The notes below the pieces were generated by a model, which was given only the letters and a program-made list of their open reading frames with translations, was not told where the DNA came from and did not search any database. The translations under genes and the position numbers were made by a program. Shown here piece by piece: positions 1-8,673 of a stretch of DNA of 64,000 nucleotides (position 1 is its first letter; each line of letters starts with the position of its first letter). Location of the stretch: NCBI GenBank assembly GCA_910589395.1, contig CAJUTL010000005.1, positions 16,371 through 80,370 on the forward strand, read 5' to 3'. Origin of the DNA: an uncultured Oscillospiraceae bacterium. Its GTDB lineage: Bacteria; Bacillota; Clostridia; Oscillospirales; Acutalibacteraceae.

Positions 1-1
1 C

Positions 2-442
2 ATGAGCCTGGTAGAGCAGTCCGGCATGACGCTGGATCAGATCATTACTCTGGCTTCCATTATTCAGGGCGAGGCCGCCAACGCCAGCGATATGTACAAT
101 GTTTCCGCCGTGCTCCACAACCGTTTGAACTTCGGCGCGGATTACGGCATTTACCGGCTGCAGTGCGATTCCACCAGCACCTACCCCTATAAAAACCCCC
201 AGGCAGTGCCGGAAACAGGGGCGCTGTCCTATGGAAATTACGACACCTACCAAATCGACGGCCTGCCTGCCGGAGCCATCTGTAACCCCGGTATGGAAGC
301 CATCATGGCGGCGCTGAAGCCCAGTAAGGAAGGGGACGCCCCGGATTATCTGTATTTCTGCCACGCGGACGATGGCACGGCGTACTATGCCACCAATGAG
401 GAAGATCACTGGTATAACCGGGAGCTGGCCGGTTTGAACTGA
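2..442 (+). CDS. mltG: Endolytic transglycosylase MltG (YceG-like), C-terminal part, cut by window start
   Basis: MltG is a membrane-anchored murein lytic transglycosylase that cleaves nascent glycan strands and so sets their length. Only the last 146 or so residues are here. They carry the YceG-domain hallmarks: LASIIQGEA with the catalytic Glu, the HNRLN segment, the YNTY-like NYDTYQIDGLPAGAICNPG stretch, and the closing YFCHADDG...Y...H region. The reading frame continues off the left edge, so the ATG at base 2 is an internal Met, not the start; membrane anchor and LysM-like part lie outside. A U32-family gene follows 20 bp downstream, an order similar to the Bacillus yrrL-yrrO neighbourhood. 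Identification is firm. Confidence 0.9.
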   Translation: MSLVEQSGMTLDQIITLASIIQGEAANASDMYNVSAVLHNRLNFGADYGIYRLQCDSTSTYPYKNPQAVPETGALSYGNYDTYQIDGLPAGAICNPGMEAIMAALKPSKEGDAPDYLYFCHADDGTAYYATNEEDHWYNRELAGLN

Positions 443-462
443 GAACCTGATAAAGAGGGTAC

Positions 463-1695
463 ATGGAAATGAGCCATACAAAATTGGAGCTGCTGGCCCC
501 GGCGGGGGACATGGAACGGTTGGTTTCCGCCGTGCGGTACGGGGCAAACGCAGTCTATCTGGCGGGAAAAAGCTTCGGCATGCGGGCCGCTCCTCAGAAT
601 TTTGGGGAGCGGGAGCTGGAGCAGGCGGTAGCATTCTGCCACGAAAACGGTGTGAAGGTCTATGTGACCTGTAATACTCTGCCCCGAAATGGAGAGCTTT
701 CGGAGTTGCCGAAATTTCTCAGCCTTTGCGGAGAACTGGGGGTAGACGCCTTTATCATTTCCGATTTGGGCGTGCTCAGTATGGCCAAGCAATACGCACC
801 CCGGGTAGACCAGCACATTTCCACTCAAACGGGAATCGTCAATTACGAAGCCGCCAGAACCTGCTTTGAGCTGGGCGCCAGCCGGGTAGTACTGGCAAGG
901 GAGGTCACTTTACAGGAAATTGCGGAAATTCGGGCAAAAACCCCGCCTGAATTGGAGCTGGAAGCCTTTGTGCACGGGGCTATGTGCGTCTCCTTTTCCG
1001 GCAGATGCCTGCTTTCCAATTACATGACAGGCCGCGACGCCAACCGGGGCCAGTGCGCCCAGCCCTGCCGCTGGGAATATTTCCTTACGGAAAAGGAACG
1101 GCCCGACCGGCACTTCACCATTGTACAGGAGGAAAAGGGCGCTTACATTTTCAACTCCAACGATCTGCGCATGATCGAGCATATCCCGGAGCTTGCGGCG
1201 GCAGGGGTTACCAGCCTGAAAATAGAGGGCCGGGCAAAATCTGCCTATTATGTGGCGAGCGTGACCTCCGCCTACCGGCAGGCGATAGACTTTTTTGAAG
1301 AGCGCCCCGGTCAGCCTCTGCCTCCCGAAATTTTGGAGGAAACGGAAAAAATCAGTCACCGGGAGTATTCCCATGGCTTCTATTTCGGCGGAGAGCCGGG
1401 GCAAACGCCGGATCGCAGCCAATATACCAGAAAGTATGAGCTGGCGGCGGTCTGTGAGGGCCGCCGGGGAGAATACATAAAGCTTCGGGAGCGGAACCGC
1501 TTTTTCCGGGGGGAGATCGTGGACATTTTGCAGCCCGGGAAGCCTTCCTTTACAGTGGAACTCACCGAGCTTTTCAATGAGGATTGGGATCCTATCGAAG
1601 CCGCGCCCCATGCGGAAATGACCGTTTACTGGAAAACCGGTGCGGAAATCGCGGAGGGCGCTTTCCTGCGGATCAGAAGGGAGCAGCCATGCTGA
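463..1695 (+). CDS. Peptidase U32 family protein (TrhP/YrrO-like tRNA hydroxylation factor)
   Basis: U32 proteins of this type (YrrO/TrhP2 in Bacillus, TrhP in E. coli) take part in prephenate-dependent 5-hydroxylation of wobble uridine in tRNA, despite the historical peptidase name. The protein is 410 residues, close to YrrO. The family signature sits near residues 165-195: EAFVHGAMCVSFSGRC followed by SNYMTGRDANRGQCAQPCRW, including the conserved cysteines. The C-terminal part (about 300-410) is the U32-associated domain. The gene follows mltG by 20 bp, as in Bacillus where yrrL, yrrN and yrrO lie together; the partner yrrN-type gene is not seen here. The start could also be the ATG at 469. 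Its stop overlaps the next start (ATGCTGA), suggesting translational coupling. Confidence 0.85.
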   Translation: MEMSHTKLELLAPAGDMERLVSAVRYGANAVYLAGKSFGMRAAPQNFGERELEQAVAFCHENGVKVYVTCNTLPRNGELSELPKFLSLCGELGVDAFIISDLGVLSMAKQYAPRVDQHISTQTGIVNYEAARTCFELGASRVVLAREVTLQEIAEIRAKTPPELELEAFVHGAMCVSFSGRCLLSNYMTGRDANRGQCAQPCRWEYFLTEKERPDRHFTIVQEEKGAYIFNSNDLRMIEHIPELAAAGVTSLKIEGRAKSAYYVASVTSAYRQAIDFFEERPGQPLPPEILEETEKISHREYSHGFYFGGEPGQTPDRSQYTRKYELAAVCEGRRGEYIKLRERNRFFRGEIVDILQPGKPSFTVELTELFNEDWDPIEAAPHAEMTVYWKTGAEIAEGAFLRIRREQPC

Positions 1696-2189
1696 AAACA
1701 GAGCGTTTGACCATCAAGCCCTTTGCGCCGGAGGATCAGGCGGACGCCATCGAGCTTTTGACTAATGCGGAGATCGGCAAAACCTACATGCTCCCGGAAT
1801 TCCGGGAAAAGGAAGAGGCAATTCCGCTGTTTCAACGGCTGTGTGAGCTTTCCCGTTCGGAGGAGCACTATCAGAGGGGGATCTATCTGGAAGGAAAGCT
1901 CATCGGTTTTCTGAACGATGTGGAAATTTCAGCCGAAACCATTGAAATGGGCTATATGCTCCACCCGGACTACTGGGGCCGGGGATATGCAACAGAGGCC
2001 TTTTCCGCCGTGATTCGGGAGCTGTTTCGCCGGGGCTTTTCTCAGGTGACGGCAGGAGCCTTTGCGGAAAATGCCGCCAGCCGCAGAGTCATGGAAAAAT
2101 GCGGCATGCGCCGGCTGGAAAAGGAAGAAGACCTGGAATACCGCGGAAAAACCTTCCACTGTGTCTATTACGGGATCCAAAAGGAATAG
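1689..2189 (+). CDS. GNAT N-acetyltransferase, RimJ/RimL type
   Basis: A 166-residue acetyl-CoA-dependent N-acetyltransferase of the RimJ/RimL-like GNAT group. The N-terminus (MLKTERLTIKPFAPEDQ) is typical of that group, and the acetyl-CoA pyrophosphate-binding motif A is visible as HPDYWGRGYATEA at about residues 96-108, followed by ENAASRRVMEKCGM, the usual motif B. The substrate cannot be read from sequence. The start at 1689 is chosen over an upstream in-frame codon at 1584 because it overlaps the preceding stop as ATGCTGA and has an SD-like GAAGGGAG just before it. A strong terminator follows at 2199-2231, so this is the last gene of the mltG-U32 operon. Confidence 0.85.
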   Translation: MLKTERLTIKPFAPEDQADAIELLTNAEIGKTYMLPEFREKEEAIPLFQRLCELSRSEEHYQRGIYLEGKLIGFLNDVEISAETIEMGYMLHPDYWGRGYATEAFSAVIRELFRRGFSQVTAGAFAENAASRRVMEKCGMRRLEKEEDLEYRGKTFHCVYYGIQKE

Positions 2190-2198
2190 AGAAACAAA

Positions 2199-2231
2199 AA
2201 GCGCTGTGAAGACAATCTTCACAGCGCTTTT
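2199..2231 (+). terminator. Intrinsic terminator after GNAT gene
   Basis: A 14-bp stem (AAGCGCTGTGAAGA pairing with TCTTCACAGCGCTT) with a 3-nt loop is followed by a short T run. It ends the mltG-U32-GNAT transcript. Confidence 0.85.
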
Positions 2232-2239
2232 GCGGGTTT

Positions 2240-2594
2240 ATAGATGATGGATGGGAGGTACAATGGCAAGAAAGAGTAAAACAATAAAAGGTGAGGCGGT
2301 AAATGATAGCTTAGCGGCGAGGCGCCGCGGCCATTCGTGTCCCCGCTCGGCGCGGGAGAATACTTTCTGACCCGACCGCAACTGAGCGATTGTAGTTTAG
2401 CAAAATAGTAGTTAACTGTTAGTTGTTAGAGAAGGGTGAGCTTCCCTTATTGTCATTCTGAGGAGCATAGCGACGAAGAATCCCGCCCTTCATCTCTGAG
2501 AAAAGGATAAAGGGCGAAATTCTTAATTTCGCTTTAACTAACAAAAGAGCACTTTAATTTCTCATTCCTCATTGCTCATTTCTAATCCGCCCTG
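2240..2594. repeat. Intergenic mosaic repeats, including a CATTCTGA hairpin copy
   Basis: About 360 bp without a convincing gene between two converging transcripts. A 35-codon ORF at 2263-2370 has an SD-like GGGAGGT and starts MARKSKTIKG, but it runs into the repeat sequence and looks like a remnant at best. Next comes the ATTGTAGTTTAGCAAA motif shared with many other gaps, a GTTAGTTGTTAG run, and at 2451-2540 a copy of the CATTCTGAG...AGGATAAAGG...hairpin repeat with a degenerate right arm. An AT-rich CTCATTCCTCATTGCTCATT tract precedes argS. Confidence 0.6.
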
Positions 2595-4286
2595 TCACAT
2601 CGCCTCCGGCGCGGTGACCTTAAAGAGTGCCAAGGCGTTTTCGATGACGGTGCGGGCCGCCACGCACAGGTACAGGCGGGCGGCGGTAAGGCTTTCGTTT
2701 TCGCCCTTTACGCGGCAGTTGTTGTAGAATTTGTGAAACAGGGTGGAAAGGTTTGTCACATAGCGGGTAATGCGGGCGGGCTCCCGGTTTTTCGCGGCTC
2801 CGGCGATCTCTCCGGTGAAGCCGGAAAGGAAGCGGATCAGCTCAATTTCCTCCGGGGAGGAGAGCAGCAGCAGCTCTTCCGCAGAGCACTCTCTGGGCTC
2901 TACGCCGTCCGCCTTCAGGTTTTTCAGAATACTGCAAATTCTGGCATGGGCGTACTGTACGTAGTAGACGGGGTTCTGGGCGTCCTGCTGTACCGCCAGA
3001 TCCAGGTCGAAGTCGATCCGGGTGTTGGGTTCGTAGGAGTTAAACAGGAAGCGGGCCGCGTCTACCGGCACCTCCTCCAGCAGGGTAACCAGAGTGATAG
3101 CCTTGCCGCTGCGCTTGCTGGCCTTGACGATCTCGCCGTCCCGCACCAGCCGTACCATCTGCATCATAACCACCTGTAGGCGGTCGGCGTCCACTCCCAA
3201 AGCGGTGAGAGCCGCCTTCAGCCGGGGCACATAGCCGTGGTGGTCCGCCCCCAGCACATCGATGGCCAGGTCAAAGCTTCGGGTAACAAGCTTGTCGTAA
3301 TGGTAGGCGATATCCGGCACCACATAGGTGGGTACGCCGTTGGAACGCACCAGCACAAAATCCTCCGAGCCGTATTCCTCGCCCTTAAACCATATGGCGC
3401 CGTCCTTTTCATAGGTCGCGCCCTTTTCCTGGAACAGCTTTACCACGCGCTCCACCGCGCCGTTTTCATGCAGGGTGGATTCCCGGAACCAGTTGTCGTA
3501 TTCCACCCGGTAACGGAGAAGATCGTCGTGAAGGCCCTGAATGTTCAGGGGCAGGGCGTAGTCCACCAGCGCCTTTCTTCTTTCTTCCGACGACGAGTTT
3601 ACATAACTATCTCCGTGCTTTTCCGAGAAGCCCTTGGCGTTTGCGATCACGTCCGGACCGAGATAACCATCTTCCGGGAACTCTACCGCATTTTCTCCCT
3701 GGTAGATCTGGAGGTACCGGGCCTCCAGGGACAGACCGTACCGGTTGACCTGGTTCCCAGCATCGTTTACATAAAATTCTCTTTCCACCTGATATCCGGC
3801 GGCCTCCAGCACAGCGGAAAGGGCGTCGCCCAGCACGCCACCCCGGGCGTTGCCGATGTGCATGGGGCCGGTGGGGTTGGCGGACACATATTCCACCAGA
3901 ACCCGCTTGTTCTCTCCGGCATTGCTTGTCCCATAGGCGGAGCCCAGGCGGTGGATATCCTGCAAAACCTCACCGTAAAAGCGCTCGTCATAGGTGAAAT
4001 TCAAAAAGCCCGGCCCGGCAATCTCACAGGACTTGAAATAGGTGCCGGAAAGCTCCAGATTCTCCGTGATCGCCTCGGCGATCTTCCGGGGCGCGGCGCG
4101 GAAGGTCTTTGCCCCCGCCATGGCGGCGTTGCAGGCCCAATCGCCGTGGGCACGGTCGGCAGGCACCTCCAATACAAATTCCGGCAGGGCCGCTTCCGGG
4201 AGGGTTCCCTGCTTCATGGCCTGCTTTAAAGCGTTTTCCACCGCTTCCCGCAGCTGCCGCTGCGCCTGTTCCACTAATTGAGACAT
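2595..4286 (-). CDS. argS: Arginyl-tRNA synthetase
   Basis: Charges tRNA-Arg with arginine. The 563-residue length is typical for the class I enzyme. The N-terminal ArgRS-specific domain (about 1-110) precedes the Rossmann fold with the HIGH motif as PMHIGNARGG near residues 141-150; the KMSKS-type loop is KASKRSGK near 388-395; the alpha-helical anticodon-binding (DALR) domain fills the C-terminus, ending in ALALFKVTAPEAM. It is the last gene of the ddl-murI-DUF1934 minus-strand group. Adjacent DUF1934 (YwiB-like) and argS is a known Firmicute arrangement; here a broken gene has come between them. A long ORF on the opposite strand (3237-4229) is a shadow of this gene. Confidence 0.97.
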   Translation of the reverse strand: MSQLVEQAQRQLREAVENALKQAMKQGTLPEAALPEFVLEVPADRAHGDWACNAAMAGAKTFRAAPRKIAEAITENLELSGTYFKSCEIAGPGFLNFTYDERFYGEVLQDIHRLGSAYGTSNAGENKRVLVEYVSANPTGPMHIGNARGGVLGDALSAVLEAAGYQVEREFYVNDAGNQVNRYGLSLEARYLQIYQGENAVEFPEDGYLGPDVIANAKGFSEKHGDSYVNSSSEERRKALVDYALPLNIQGLHDDLLRYRVEYDNWFRESTLHENGAVERVVKLFQEKGATYEKDGAIWFKGEEYGSEDFVLVRSNGVPTYVVPDIAYHYDKLVTRSFDLAIDVLGADHHGYVPRLKAALTALGVDADRLQVVMMQMVRLVRDGEIVKASKRSGKAITLVTLLEEVPVDAARFLFNSYEPNTRIDFDLDLAVQQDAQNPVYYVQYAHARICSILKNLKADGVEPRECSAEELLLLSSPEEIELIRFLSGFTGEIAGAAKNREPARITRYVTNLSTLFHKFYNNCRVKGENESLTAARLYLCVAARTVIENALALFKVTAPEAM

Positions 4287-4320
4287 ACTGTGATCTACCC
4301 TTTCCTTTTCTGTTTGCTAG

Positions 4321-4812
4321 TCAATAAAAGAACTTTTCTTTGCGCAGGAGCTTGCAAAAATCGTATAAGCCTTCTCCTGTTATCTCAAAAGGCAGGCGAA
4401 ACTGAATCCCGATCTCAGCTTCCCCGCTATTTTTCAGGTTGGTATGAAACTGCTCCATGGTCATTTCTTCTGTGTAATAGTCCACAAGATAGTCCTTCAC
4501 ACTGAAGGCTTCAAAGGGAATTCCGGAAAATTTTGAAAAAGAGTATTCCAGGGCCGTTTCCCGGTTCAGCTTTGTACTGACTGTGATTTCCGAAAGGCCG
4601 ATCTCAATATCACAGAGGTTTGTTACGGTCAGTACGGGAATAGGATAAAAATCCATTTGCCAGGCTCCCGCCGCCCCTTTGGTGTAATGCCCGTTATGCT
4701 AGCCAGCCTCCAGCCGAAAAATTCGGTGAGAAAGTCCTTGGGTAAGCTCTGTCAGCTTGTCCTGCAGGGCGGAATAGACCCGGTTCAGCTCCGGAATATC
4801 GGCTTGTATCAT
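4321..4812 (-). pseudogene. Unknown gene split by an in-frame amber codon
   Basis: Reading the minus strand from ATG at 4812, a frame of 37 codons (MIQADIPELNRVYSALQDKL at the start) ends at TAG (4699-4701). The same frame then stays open through the Met at 4656 to a stop at 4321. Without the TAG it would give one protein of about 163 residues; TGG to TAG is the simplest lesion, with Trp expected there. The part after the stop (111 residues from MDFYPIPVLTVTNLCDIEI) could be translated alone, but the upstream segment has a coiled-coil-like helix (LNRVYSALQDKLTEL) fitting a continuous protein. I do not recognise the family. It lies between DUF1934 and argS on the same strand. Alternatives are a genuine shorter gene starting at 4656 or an assembly error. 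Confidence 0.55.
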
Positions 4813-4847
4813 AAGCGCTCCACTTTTCCTTTCGCAAAAATTCCCGC

Positions 4848-5297
4848 CTACTGTGCCAGCCCGGAATAAGGCTCGACCTTGATTTGGATCTCGTTGCGGC
4901 TGGAAAGGTTGGAATCGATATCCAGCGTATATTTCACATTGAGCTTTCCGCCCCGCTTGCCTAAAGAAGAGCGAAGCTCGCTGGTGAACACCCCCACGGA
5001 AAGGGTGCCGTACCCGGTATCGTACAGGCAGAGATGCCTGCGCCCCTGCTCCAGGATCAGACGGGTGGCGGAGCCTGCCCGCATCATGGTGACCCTGCCG
5101 GGCTCTATTTTCAGCACAGAGGTATAGGAGACCTTGGGGTCATCCTCATCATATTCCTTATAGGCGATAAAGCGCGCGCCGCCTCGCTCGGTATAGGTAC
5201 CCGTGGTGCGCAGCGTGATCTCGCCGGGCCCCGTATCGGCGCTTTCCTCATAGAACTGCCTGCCGGTAATGTCGATTTTATAATCTTCCTTTAGCAT
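4848..5297 (-). CDS. DUF1934 (YwiB-like) protein
   Basis: A 149-residue protein resembling the DUF1934/YwiB family, small beta-barrel proteins with a calycin-like fold and no settled function. Visible features are an alternating beta pattern throughout, a central VLKIEPGRVTMMRAG segment typical of the family, and a C-terminal LNVKYTLDIDSNLSSRNEIQIKV strand pair. In many Firmicutes this gene directly precedes argS, and it does so here apart from the broken gene in between, which supports the assignment. It begins 48 bp after murI and is probably cotranscribed from the ddl promoter. No signal peptide is apparent. Confidence 0.8.
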   Translation of the reverse strand: MLKEDYKIDITGRQFYEESADTGPGEITLRTTGTYTERGGARFIAYKEYDEDDPKVSYTSVLKIEPGRVTMMRAGSATRLILEQGRRHLCLYDTGYGTLSVGVFTSELRSSLGKRGGKLNVKYTLDIDSNLSSRNEIQIKVEPYSGLAQ

Positions 5298-5345
5298 AAA
5301 ATGTCTGTTCCTTTTCTGTTGCTTTGTGCCGCTTTGGCAGAAGCC

Positions 5346-6173
5346 TCAGCAGCCTTCCATGGTGATCCGTTCGGTGCGCCCTTCCACGCTGTGACCTAAA
5401 AACAGCTCGGCCACCGCCGTAAAGCTTTCCGGAGCGTCTGTCACATAGTAGCTTGCCCGGCGGGGGGAAGCGCCGTCGCAGAGCAGCTCCTTTTCCCGCA
5501 GCGCACAGGCCAGCGCCAGGGCTGCTTCCCGCCCGCTGTTTATCAGGGTGACGCCACGGCCCATCACAGAGCCGATGATAGCGCTGATAATAGGATAATG
5601 GGTACAGCCCAGGATCAGGGTGTCCACCCCCATTTCCCGAAGGGGGGAGAGATACCGTTCCGCCACCAGCCGGGTGACCTCGTCCTGGGGAGAGATAAAG
5701 GCGTTTTCCACCAGCGGCACAAACAGGGGACAGGCCTGGGGGTACACCTCCAGGCTGTAGTCCAGTGCCAGCAGAGCTTTTCGGTAGGAATCGCTGTGAA
5801 TGGTGGCGCTGGTGCCGATCACGCCGATTTTTCCGTTTTTCGTGGCCGCCGCCGCCGCTTTGGCGGTGGGCGCCACCACATCAAAATAGGGAACGGGCAA
5901 GGCCGCCCCAATGTCCGCTGCGGTGGAGCTTACGGTGCCGCAGGCCGCCAGCACAGCCTTTACGTTTTTGCTCATGAGAAAATCCATATCCTGCCTGGCG
6001 TAGGAGCGCACGATCTCCCTGCTTCGGGAGCCATAGGGCACCCGCCCCGTGTCTCCGAAATAGATAATGCTTTCCGCCGGCAGGGCCTTTTCCAGCTCCT
6101 TTACGGCGGTGAGCCCGCCCAGACCGGAATCAAATACGCCGATGGGCCGATGATCCATAAGAGATGAAGTCAC
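5346..6173 (-). CDS. murI: Glutamate racemase
   Basis: Interconverts L- and D-glutamate, supplying D-Glu for peptidoglycan in the cytoplasm. The 275-residue protein has the two-domain racemase pattern: FDSGLGG with catalytic-region Asp at about residue 15, the first catalytic Cys in AACGTVSS (about 78), and the second in LILGCTHYP (about 190). Downstream of ddl by 43 bp on the same strand, so two D-amino-acid wall precursor enzymes are made together. The initial MTSSL extension before MDHRPIGVF could be shorter if translation starts at the internal Met. Confidence 0.96.
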   Translation of the reverse strand: MTSSLMDHRPIGVFDSGLGGLTAVKELEKALPAESIIYFGDTGRVPYGSRSREIVRSYARQDMDFLMSKNVKAVLAACGTVSSTAADIGAALPVPYFDVVAPTAKAAAAATKNGKIGVIGTSATIHSDSYRKALLALDYSLEVYPQACPLFVPLVENAFISPQDEVTRLVAERYLSPLREMGVDTLILGCTHYPIISAIIGSVMGRGVTLINSGREAALALACALREKELLCDGASPRRASYYVTDAPESFTAVAELFLGHSVEGRTERITMEGC

Positions 6174-6216
6174 TTCCTTTTTCAGACTGAAAACGAGATT
6201 TGTGAAAAAGCAGCCC

Positions 6217-7311
6217 TCAGCCCTGGGCGGCTTTCTTTTGCAGGGCCAGCGCTATCAGCCGGTCTAACAGCTCGCTGTAGCTCATGCCCGCTTCCATCCA
6301 CAGCTTGGGGTACATGCTGATGGAGGTAAAGCCGGGGAGGGTGTTGATTTCGTTCAAAACAACTCTGTGATCGCCCTCGGTGACGAAGAAATCCACTCTG
6401 GCAAGGCCGGAGCAGCCAAGCCACCGGTAAGCGCGCACAGCGGTCTGCCGGATCTTTTCGGCAATTTCCGGCTCCAGCCGGGCGGGAATGAACAGCTGGC
6501 TGGTGCCGTTTACATACTTGTCGTCGTAATCATAGAAAACGGCGGAAGCGCCGATCTCGCCTACCGGGGAGGCGTCCGCTTCCCGGTTTCCCAGCACGGC
6601 GCATTCTACCTCCTGGCCCACAATGCCTTCCTCCACCACGATTTTGAAATCCTCGGCGGCGGCCTTGCGAATGGCGGCGTCCAGGTCCTCCCGGCGTTCC
6701 ACCTTGCTGACCCCCACGGAGGAGCCGGCGTTGGCGGGCTTTACGAAAACGGGGAAGCTGAGCCGGGCCTCGATCTTGCTTTTGATGGTGTCCGGCGCGG
6801 CGTCAAAGCGATCCGCGTAAAACCACAGGTAGTGGGCCTGCTCGATATTGGCGGCGGAAAGCAGCGTGTGGGTGACCGCCTTATCCATGCACACGGCGGA
6901 GGAAAGGGTGTTGCAGCCCACATAGGGAATCCCCGAAAGCTGCAAAAGCCCCTGTACCGTGCCGTCCTCGCCGTTTTTGCCGTGAAGGGCAGGGAACACG
7001 CAGTCCAGCCGGAGCACTTCGGCGCCTTCCTTCTTCAGAAGCAGCAGGCCGTGCACGGTGGGGTCAGGGGAAAGAAAGGCGGGGGCGGTGTACTCCGGCT
7101 TTTCCCAGCTGCCGTCGCGGAGGCTGGAAACAGGGCCTGTGTAAAGCAGCCATTTGCCTTTTTTGGTGATCCCTATCATAAAGATCTCGTACTTTTCCCG
7201 ATCCAGATTTTCCAAAATGGAAGTGGCGGACATCAGGGAAACCTCATGTTCTGAGGAAGCGCCGCCGAAAAGCACGGCAAGCCGTTTTTTCTGTTCCGCG
7301 GAATTTATCAC
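6217..7311 (-). CDS. ddl: D-alanine--D-alanine ligase
   Basis: ATP-grasp ligase forming the D-Ala-D-Ala dipeptide of peptidoglycan. 364 residues, normal length. Motifs in order: LFGGASSEHEVS at the N-terminus; ALHGKNGEDGTVQGLL; VFVKPANAGSSVGVSK in the ATP-grasp domain; FYDYDDKY, with the Tyr typical of D-Ala (not D-Lac) ligases; and NEINTLPGFTSISMYPKLW with the metal-binding Glu/Asn. The start is GTG at 7311, placed a few bases after GAGGTG. It is the first gene behind the sigma-A promoter at 7369-7397 and is followed by murI, DUF1934 and argS. Confidence 0.96.
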   Translation of the reverse strand: MINSAEQKKRLAVLFGGASSEHEVSLMSATSILENLDREKYEIFMIGITKKGKWLLYTGPVSSLRDGSWEKPEYTAPAFLSPDPTVHGLLLLKKEGAEVLRLDCVFPALHGKNGEDGTVQGLLQLSGIPYVGCNTLSSAVCMDKAVTHTLLSAANIEQAHYLWFYADRFDAAPDTIKSKIEARLSFPVFVKPANAGSSVGVSKVERREDLDAAIRKAAAEDFKIVVEEGIVGQEVECAVLGNREADASPVGEIGASAVFYDYDDKYVNGTSQLFIPARLEPEIAEKIRQTAVRAYRWLGCSGLARVDFFVTEGDHRVVLNEINTLPGFTSISMYPKLWMEAGMSYSELLDRLIALALQKKAAQG

Positions 7312-7368
7312 AGGATCGCACCTCGATTCAGATTTTTAGTTTAAGAAAGAGACTATAGGAGAAACAAT

Positions 7369-7397
7369 ATTATACTATATAGAGGAGGAATTATCAA
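7369..7397 (-). promoter_or_regulatory. Sigma-A promoter of the ddl-murI-DUF1934-argS group
   Basis: On the minus strand, TTGATA (7397-7392), a 17-bp spacer and TATAAT (7374-7369). The -35 box overlaps the stop region of the upstream MFS gene, so ddl can be expressed independently of it. Confidence 0.75.
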
Positions 7398-8572
7398 CCT
7401 TTTCCGGCCCGCCGCTGCAAAAAGCGGTCCAATCTCCGGCAGAACAGCGCCATCAGCCCAATGGCAAGGAGAAGAAACCAGGGAAAAACGGAAACGGAGG
7501 TATACTGGGCAAGCAGCCCCAAAAGAGGCGGCATTACGGTAGAACCAAAGTAGGCTACCGCCATTTGCAGGCCCATGACGGTTTGAGAGGCCTCCCTGCC
7601 AAAGCGGTTGGGGGTTTCCTGAAGCATGGCGGGATAGAGGGGCGCGCAGCCCAGGCCAAACAGCGCCATGCCGAAAACCGTAACGGGCAGGGGAAGGGGC
7701 AGAAGCAGAAGCAAAGCACCCAGCGCGCAAAGGCTTTGCCCCAACCGGATCATCAGCCGGCTGGAAAGCTTTTCGGAAAGGAGCCCCGCCAAAAATCTGC
7801 CTGCGGCGATCCCCCCGTAAAACAGAGAGGTGCATAAAGCCGCGTCTCCGGCGGGCACTCCCCGTTTTTCCACCAGGTAGCTGCTGGACCACAGTCCGGC
7901 GGAAAGCTCTAAGGAGCAATAACAAAAGAAGGCCGTCAACCCAAGTTTTACTCCCGGCAGCCGCAGCGCTTCCAAGTTGCCCAGGGGCTTTTCTCCGGCT
8001 TTCCGTTCCTTCAGCCGTTCCGGCTCTTTTTGCTTCCACAGCGGCAGAGACAGGCCCAAAAGCAGCACTAGAAAAAATTGGACGCAGGCCACTGTGCGGT
8101 AGCCCATACCCCAGCGGTTTCCGGAAGCGATCCAGAAGGACATGATCACGGGGCCGCTCATAGCCCCCAGCCCCCAAAAGCAGTGAAGAAAATTCATGTG
8201 TTTCGGCCTGTAGTGCAGCGCCACGAAATTATTGAGCCCCGCGTCTACCGCGCCGGCTCCCAGCCCTAAGGGAACAGCCATCACCAAGAGCCAGAAAAGG
8301 CTGTGAGAGCAGGAAAATCCAAACAGGGACAGGGCAGTGGAAAGCACGCTGAAAAAAGCGACAGGGCCGGTGCCGAATCGGCTTAACAGGCGGCTGCCCA
8401 GCAGGCTGGAGACCACGGTTCCCAGGGAGATCACCAGGGAAACTGCTCCGGCTGTGCCAAGGCCCGTACCCAGTTCTTCCCGCATGGCGGGCCAGGCGGC
8501 TCCCAGCAGAGTATCGGGCAGGCCCAGGCTGACATAGGCAAGGTAAATAATGAGAAGCAAAGCGATTGCCAT
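7394..8572 (-). CDS. MFS transporter, 12 transmembrane helices
   Basis: A 392-residue polytopic membrane protein of the major facilitator superfamily. Twelve hydrophobic segments are visible, with the MFS motif-A-like loop between helices 2 and 3 (GSRLLSRFGTGPV) and a basic central loop (KQKEPERLKERKAGEK) between the two six-helix halves. The second half has GRFLAGLLSEKLSSR, the equivalent loop. The pattern resembles FucP/YfkF-like sugar or drug transporters, but substrate cannot be assigned. The ATG at 8572 is preferred over GTG at 8593 because AAGGAGGAA sits 6 bases upstream of it. It is divergent from the next gene and may be expressed from the short region 8573-8610. Confidence 0.8.
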   Translation of the reverse strand: MAIALLLIIYLAYVSLGLPDTLLGAAWPAMREELGTGLGTAGAVSLVISLGTVVSSLLGSRLLSRFGTGPVAFFSVLSTALSLFGFSCSHSLFWLLVMAVPLGLGAGAVDAGLNNFVALHYRPKHMNFLHCFWGLGAMSGPVIMSFWIASGNRWGMGYRTVACVQFFLVLLLGLSLPLWKQKEPERLKERKAGEKPLGNLEALRLPGVKLGLTAFFCYCSLELSAGLWSSSYLVEKRGVPAGDAALCTSLFYGGIAAGRFLAGLLSEKLSSRLMIRLGQSLCALGALLLLLPLPLPVTVFGMALFGLGCAPLYPAMLQETPNRFGREASQTVMGLQMAVAYFGSTVMPPLLGLLAQYTSVSVFPWFLLLAIGLMALFCRRLDRFLQRRAGKG

Positions 8573-8609
8573 GAAAATTCCTCCTTCAGGCACGGCAGGG
8601 AAAAAAAGA

Positions 8610-8638
8610 TAGACTTTCCCACCAAATTATGCTATACT
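8610..8638 (+). promoter_or_regulatory. Promoter of the unknown gene at 8674
   Basis: TAGACT, 17-bp spacer, TATACT. The first ATG of the downstream frame (8629) falls inside this promoter, so translation must begin later, behind the AGGTGGA at 8655-8661. Confidence 0.65.
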
Positions 8639-8673
8639 GTAGCCCATATCACATAGGTGGAGTTGATTTCATT

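Noticed and set aside
2263-2370. Small gene MARKSKTIKG...
   Set aside because: An SD-like sequence is present, but the frame runs into repeat sequence within 20 codons and nothing else supports it.
3237-4229. 330-codon ORF opposite argS
   Set aside because: It is antisense to an unambiguous ArgRS gene and shows no family features; GC-rich genes here commonly give such shadows.
4699-4701. Pyrrolysine or other recoding at the TAG
   Set aside because: No pyl genes or hairpin next to the codon are visible in the window; a nonsense mutation is simpler.
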